Shown one piece after another: positions 5,859-7,519 of a stretch of 7,519 nt of DNA. Source of the DNA: Elusimicrobiota bacterium (GTDB lineage: Bacteria > Elusimicrobiota > UBA8919). The stretch spans positions 1 through 7,519 of the forward strand of contig DMMW01000021.1 of NCBI GenBank assembly GCA_003452965.1, written 5' to 3'. The notes beneath the pieces are model-generated. The model made no database searches, had not been told where the DNA came from, and was given only the letters and a program-made list of their open reading frames with translations. Positions within the stretch are counted from its first letter, which is position 1. The number at the start of each line of letters is the position of its first letter. A program made the position numbers and the translations under genes.

Positions 5859-5888
5859 ATTCTAAATACTAATGATAACCATTTTCAT
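5859..5888 (-). promoter_or_regulatory. Candidate promoter of the metal-sulfur operon
   Basis: On the minus strand ATGAAA (5888-5883, 4 of 6 to TTGACA) and TAGAAT (5864-5859, 5 of 6 to TATAAT) are separated by 18 bases. The Fur box at 5868-5886 fills the spacer and touches the -35, a geometry that would allow repression. Transcription would start near 5852, giving a leader of about 80 bases before the ATG at 5770. The -35 is weak, so this is a moderate call. Confidence 0.45.
5868..5886. promoter_or_regulatory. Fur box upstream of the metal-sulfur operon
   Basis: The site matches the 19-bp Escherichia-type Fur consensus GATAATGATAATCATTATC at 15 of 19 positions; the inner TGATAACCATTTTCA matches the 7-1-7 core at 13 of 15. 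It shares the 14-mer TAATGATAACCATT with the box in front of fur. It lies 98 bases upstream of the first operon gene and 26 bases past the fur stop. An operator for iron-dependent repression by the neighbouring regulator is the natural reading. Confidence 0.75.
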
Positions 5889-5911
5889 TATGTGTGAAAA
5901 AAATTTATCTT

Positions 5912-6397
5912 CTACTTTCTTTTTATCCTCAAATTTTCGCACTTTTCGCAAAGACCATAAAACTGAATCAAGTGATTAGTAATTTTAAAATTATATTTTC
6001 TTGATAATCCTTTCTCTGTTTCTTTTAGTAATCTTACTTCTTCATCAATAAAATCGTTATAGTCAATAACTCTATTACAATTAGTACAAACTAAATGGTG
6101 ATGATGATTTTCGCCTTCTTCACTTTTTGCAATTTCATACCTTGCTCTGCCGTCACCAAAATCAAACTTATGTAATAATCTCATTTTTACCATTATTTCC
6201 AAAGTTCTATATACAGTAGTTAACCCAATATTTGGACACATAGAATGTACTTTTATATAAATATCTTCAGCACTTAAATGTGTATCTGCTTTTGAAATTA
6301 CATCCAAGATGGCTTCTCTTCCAATTGTTATTTTATATCCGCAACATCTAAGTCTTCCTTTTAACCAAGGCGAACCTATTCTATTTCTCATATGCAT
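5912..6397 (-). CDS. fur: Fur-family metal-responsive transcriptional regulator
   Basis: 161 aa, within the normal range. The N-terminal winged helix runs from about residue 22 to 90: YKITIGREAILDVI, HLSAEDIY, and the recognition-helix segment PNIGLTTVYRTLEIM at 55-69. The metal/dimer domain contains HHHHLVCTNCNRVID at 98-112, with Cys104/Cys107 and the second pair Cys150/Cys153 forming the structural zinc site. It carries a short basic N-terminal extension (RNRIGSPWLKGRLRCCG) ahead of the winged helix. Two close Fur boxes, one overlapping its own promoter and one before the downstream operon, support an iron-sensing Fur rather than Zur or PerR, though the subtype cannot be proven from sequence. 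Start: GAGGG six bases before the first ATG. It has its own promoter and is followed by the operon it probably controls. Confidence 0.93.
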   Translation of the reverse strand: MHMRNRIGSPWLKGRLRCCGYKITIGREAILDVISKADTHLSAEDIYIKVHSMCPNIGLTTVYRTLEIMVKMRLLHKFDFGDGRARYEIAKSEEGENHHHHLVCTNCNRVIDYNDFIDEEVRLLKETEKGLSRKYNFKITNHLIQFYGLCEKCENLRIKRK

Positions 6398-6413
6398 TTT
6401 CCACCCTCTTAAT

Positions 6414-6432
6414 GCTAATGATAACCATTACC
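6414..6432. promoter_or_regulatory. Fur box in front of fur (autoregulation)
   Basis: The sequence matches GATAATGATAATCATTATC at 16 of 19 positions. It starts 7 bases downstream of the -10 of the fur promoter and covers the expected transcription start, 17 bases before the ATG. It is the better of the two boxes in the window and predicts negative autoregulation. Confidence 0.8.
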
Positions 6433-6439
6433 AATTATA

Positions 6440-6467
6440 ATTATAACATATATATATTTTTTGTCAA
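6440..6467 (-). promoter_or_regulatory. fur: Sigma-70-type promoter of fur
   Basis: A perfect TTGACA (6467-6462) and a perfect TATAAT (6445-6440) on the minus strand are separated by 16 bases of AT-rich spacer. The start site would be around 6433, inside or next to the Fur box. It lies 65 bases downstream of the phosphodiesterase stop, so fur can be transcribed independently. Confidence 0.8.
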
Positions 6468-6531
6468 GTACTTTTTAATATATGTAATCGGTACATTCGT
6501 TCTAACAAATATATAGAATCATTTTCACCAT

Positions 6532-7014
6532 TTACAGGTCAACTATTTCAGGATTGAGGGTTTTTGTGTCAAGAATGGCTATTGTGCTTCTTCCGTAAAG
6601 CCAACCGCCACATTCACCGGGGTTTATTATTAAAGATGTGCCTTTTCGTATATCAACTCGATGTGTGTGTCCATAAATTACAATATCGTATCTTTTATCT
6701 TCCAAAAGTTCATCAAGAAATTTCGGTGCGTGCATTATAACAATTTTCTTTCCATCTAATTCGAATTCATAAGGTTCATTATGAAGTTCGCCGATATTCT
6801 TGAATCTTTCCATCAAAAACGGCTTGTCGCCATCATTGTTGCCGAATACGGCTATAAATTTTGCCTTCAATTTTTCGAGTTCATTTGCTGTAAATGGTGA
6901 CACCAAATCACCAGCATGTAGGACTATTTCAACTTTTCTTTCATTAAAAACATTCACAGCTTTTTTTATTGAATTAAGGTTATCGTGAGAGTCCGACATT
7001 ATACCGATTAACAT
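6532..7014 (-). CDS. YfcE/MJ0936-type metallophosphoesterase (phosphodiesterase)
   Basis: 160 aa, the normal size for this small calcineurin-like family. All metal-binding motifs are present: SDSHDN (Asp8, His10), HAGD (Asp36), GNND (Asn59/Asn60, Asp61), MHAP (His95) and GHTH (His116, His118). Known members hydrolyse phosphodiesters in a Mn- or Ni-dependent way in vitro; the physiological substrate is unknown. NPGECG at residues 131-136 is the conserved C-terminal loop of the family. The start fits the family's MxIGIxSDSH opening; the Shine-Dalgarno is poor (an AAGGGGAT lies too far, about 21 bases upstream). It has its own promoter and is not obviously part of the Fur-controlled module; it ends 134 bases before the fur ATG. 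Confidence 0.93.
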   Translation of the reverse strand: MLIGIMSDSHDNLNSIKKAVNVFNERKVEIVLHAGDLVSPFTANELEKLKAKFIAVFGNNDGDKPFLMERFKNIGELHNEPYEFELDGKKIVIMHAPKFLDELLEDKRYDIVIYGHTHRVDIRKGTSLIINPGECGGWLYGRSTIAILDTKTLNPEIVDL

Positions 7015-7053
7015 AAATATTCTTTTTTTAGTATCCCCTTTTTCATAAATAGA

Positions 7054-7082
7054 ATTATATTAAATTTTAAAATATATCACAA
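7054..7082 (-). promoter_or_regulatory. Promoter of the phosphodiesterase gene
   Basis: TTGTGA (7082-7077) and TATAAT (7059-7054) on the minus strand with exactly 17 bases between them. This gives a start near 7047 and a leader of about 33 bases. No operator-like dyad overlaps it. Confidence 0.65.
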
Positions 7083-7128
7083 GAAATATTTTTGCTATGG
7101 AATAATATATTTAAATGAATTTTGCAAG

Positions 7129-7161
7129 TTAGAATTTAACAGAAAAACTAAGTCGGTGAGT
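7129..7161 (-). pseudogene. Remnant of a PorV-like C-terminus (THRLSFSVKF plus stop)
   Basis: Read on the minus strand these 33 bases encode THRLSFSVKF followed by TAA, identical in protein to the last ten residues and stop of the adjacent PorV-like gene (7245-7213). Six of the ten codons differ, all synonymously. A TAG lies three codons upstream in the same frame, and nothing else of the barrel is recognisable, so this is a fragment, not a gene. It looks like what remains of a second, tandem paralogue after deletion. Confidence 0.7.
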
Positions 7162-7169
7162 AATAAACA

Positions 7170-7197
7170 ACTAATAACCTATGACTGATGACTAATA
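7170..7197. repeat. Four degenerate tandem heptamers
   Basis: Consecutive 7-mers on the plus strand: ACTAATA, ACCTATG, ACTGATG, ACTAATA. The array sits between the PorV-like stop and the PorV remnant. Nonamer ACTAATAAC occurs at both ends. No stem or known site type fits; it may be slippage-derived filler. Confidence 0.6.
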
Positions 7198-7212
7198 ACA
7201 AATTGTTTTTAT

Positions 7213-7518
7213 TTAGAATTTTACTGAAAAACTCAATCTATGTGTATTTCCTAAATCGCCATAGGGTACAAAAGCATAGTCGGTCGCAAACTTTGATATT
7301 CTTAATCCTAATCCACCACCGATGCCTTTGAAGTTAGATATGCTGGTTATTGTTTCTGGATTAATTGATTTTAAGTATCCTAATCGAAAAGCTAACAGAT
7401 TTATCGGTGTTATTTCTGTCCCAAAAGATATTTCTGTTTTGTTATCATAAACTCTTCTTTTAACATCAAATGCAAATGTTATTGCTCTTTTTAATGTGTG
7501 TATAATCCGCTCTAAGGT
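7213..7518 (-). CDS. C-terminal part of a PorV/UPF0164-type outer-membrane beta-barrel protein
   Basis: 101 residues of a gene that runs off the right edge; the start is not in the window. The translation shows alternating beta-strands (ITFAFDVKRRVYD, ISFGTEITPINLLAFRLGYL, GIGGGLGLRIS), then the hallmark FATDYAFVPYGDLGNTHRLS and a C-terminal strand FSVKF ending in Phe. DYAFVPYGDLGNTHR is the characteristic end of the PorV/PorQ-UPF0164 family, and the terminal aromatic residue is the signal for BAM-mediated insertion. The protein should sit in the outer membrane, so the cell has one. PorV itself is a type IX secretion shuttle, but many relatives occur without that system, so no secretion role is claimed. 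Separate transcription from the downstream phosphodiesterase is likely, since that gene has its own promoter. No terminator hairpin was seen after the stop. Confidence 0.88.
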   Translation of the reverse strand, partial: TLERIIHTLKRAITFAFDVKRRVYDNKTEISFGTEITPINLLAFRLGYLKSINPETITSISNFKGIGGGLGLRISKFATDYAFVPYGDLGNTHRLSFSVKF

Positions 7519-7519
7519 A

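Noticed and set aside
5771..5911. Sigma-54 promoter as in the Desulfovibrio orp operons
   Set aside because: No TGGC-N7-TTGC-like pair is present on the minus strand of the leader.

Overview
The window is AT-rich and reads almost entirely on the minus strand. Its contents suggest a Gram-negative, strictly anaerobic bacterium. At the right edge lies the C-terminus of a PorV/UPF0164-type outer-membrane beta-barrel protein, and the centre is packed with anaerobe-type genes: two ferredoxin-containing MinD-like ATPases, Mrp, NifX-type proteins, DsrE and flavoredoxin. Such combinations occur in sulfate reducers and in poorly cultivated phyla (for example Omnitrophota- or Elusimicrobiota-like lineages). 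The phylum cannot be fixed from the sequence alone.

Layout in the direction of transcription (right to left): a partial PorV-like gene (7518-7213); a 198-bp gap holding a heptamer repeat, a remnant that repeats the last ten codons of that gene, and a clear promoter for a YfcE/MJ0936-type phosphodiesterase (7014-6532); a fur-family regulator (6397-5912) with a near-consensus promoter and a Fur box just after its -10; then a second Fur box inside a candidate promoter, followed by a tightly packed operon. The operon order is: DUF5320-like Gly/Arg-rich protein (5770-5393), a perfect 28-bp palindrome, two NifX-family proteins overlapping by 4 bp (5326-4937 and 4940-4572), a small zinc-ribbon protein (4552-4352), a SAM methyltransferase (4350-3721), a ferredoxin-MinD ATPase (3669-2791), a DsrE-like protein (2780-2460), a second ferredoxin-MinD ATPase (2438-1590), a flavoredoxin-like flavin reductase (1549-1058), Mrp (1022-195), and a membrane protein cut by the left edge (153-1).

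How it fits together: the two [4Fe-4S] MinD-like ATPases, the ORP-like NifX protein and Mrp are the core of the anaerobe-specific orange-protein (ORP) gene set known from Desulfovibrio, where a NifX-fold protein carries a Mo-Cu-S cluster. Here that core has gained a second NifX protein, DsrE (sulfur-carrier-like), a flavin reductase, a methyltransferase and two small proteins sharing a GDGTGP-type N-terminus. I infer a metal-sulfur cluster assembly or trafficking module that is iron-responsive through the adjacent Fur. The metal, the substrate and the product are not shown by the sequence.

No tRNA, rRNA, CRISPR or insertion sequence was seen, and no gap exceeds 300 bases.
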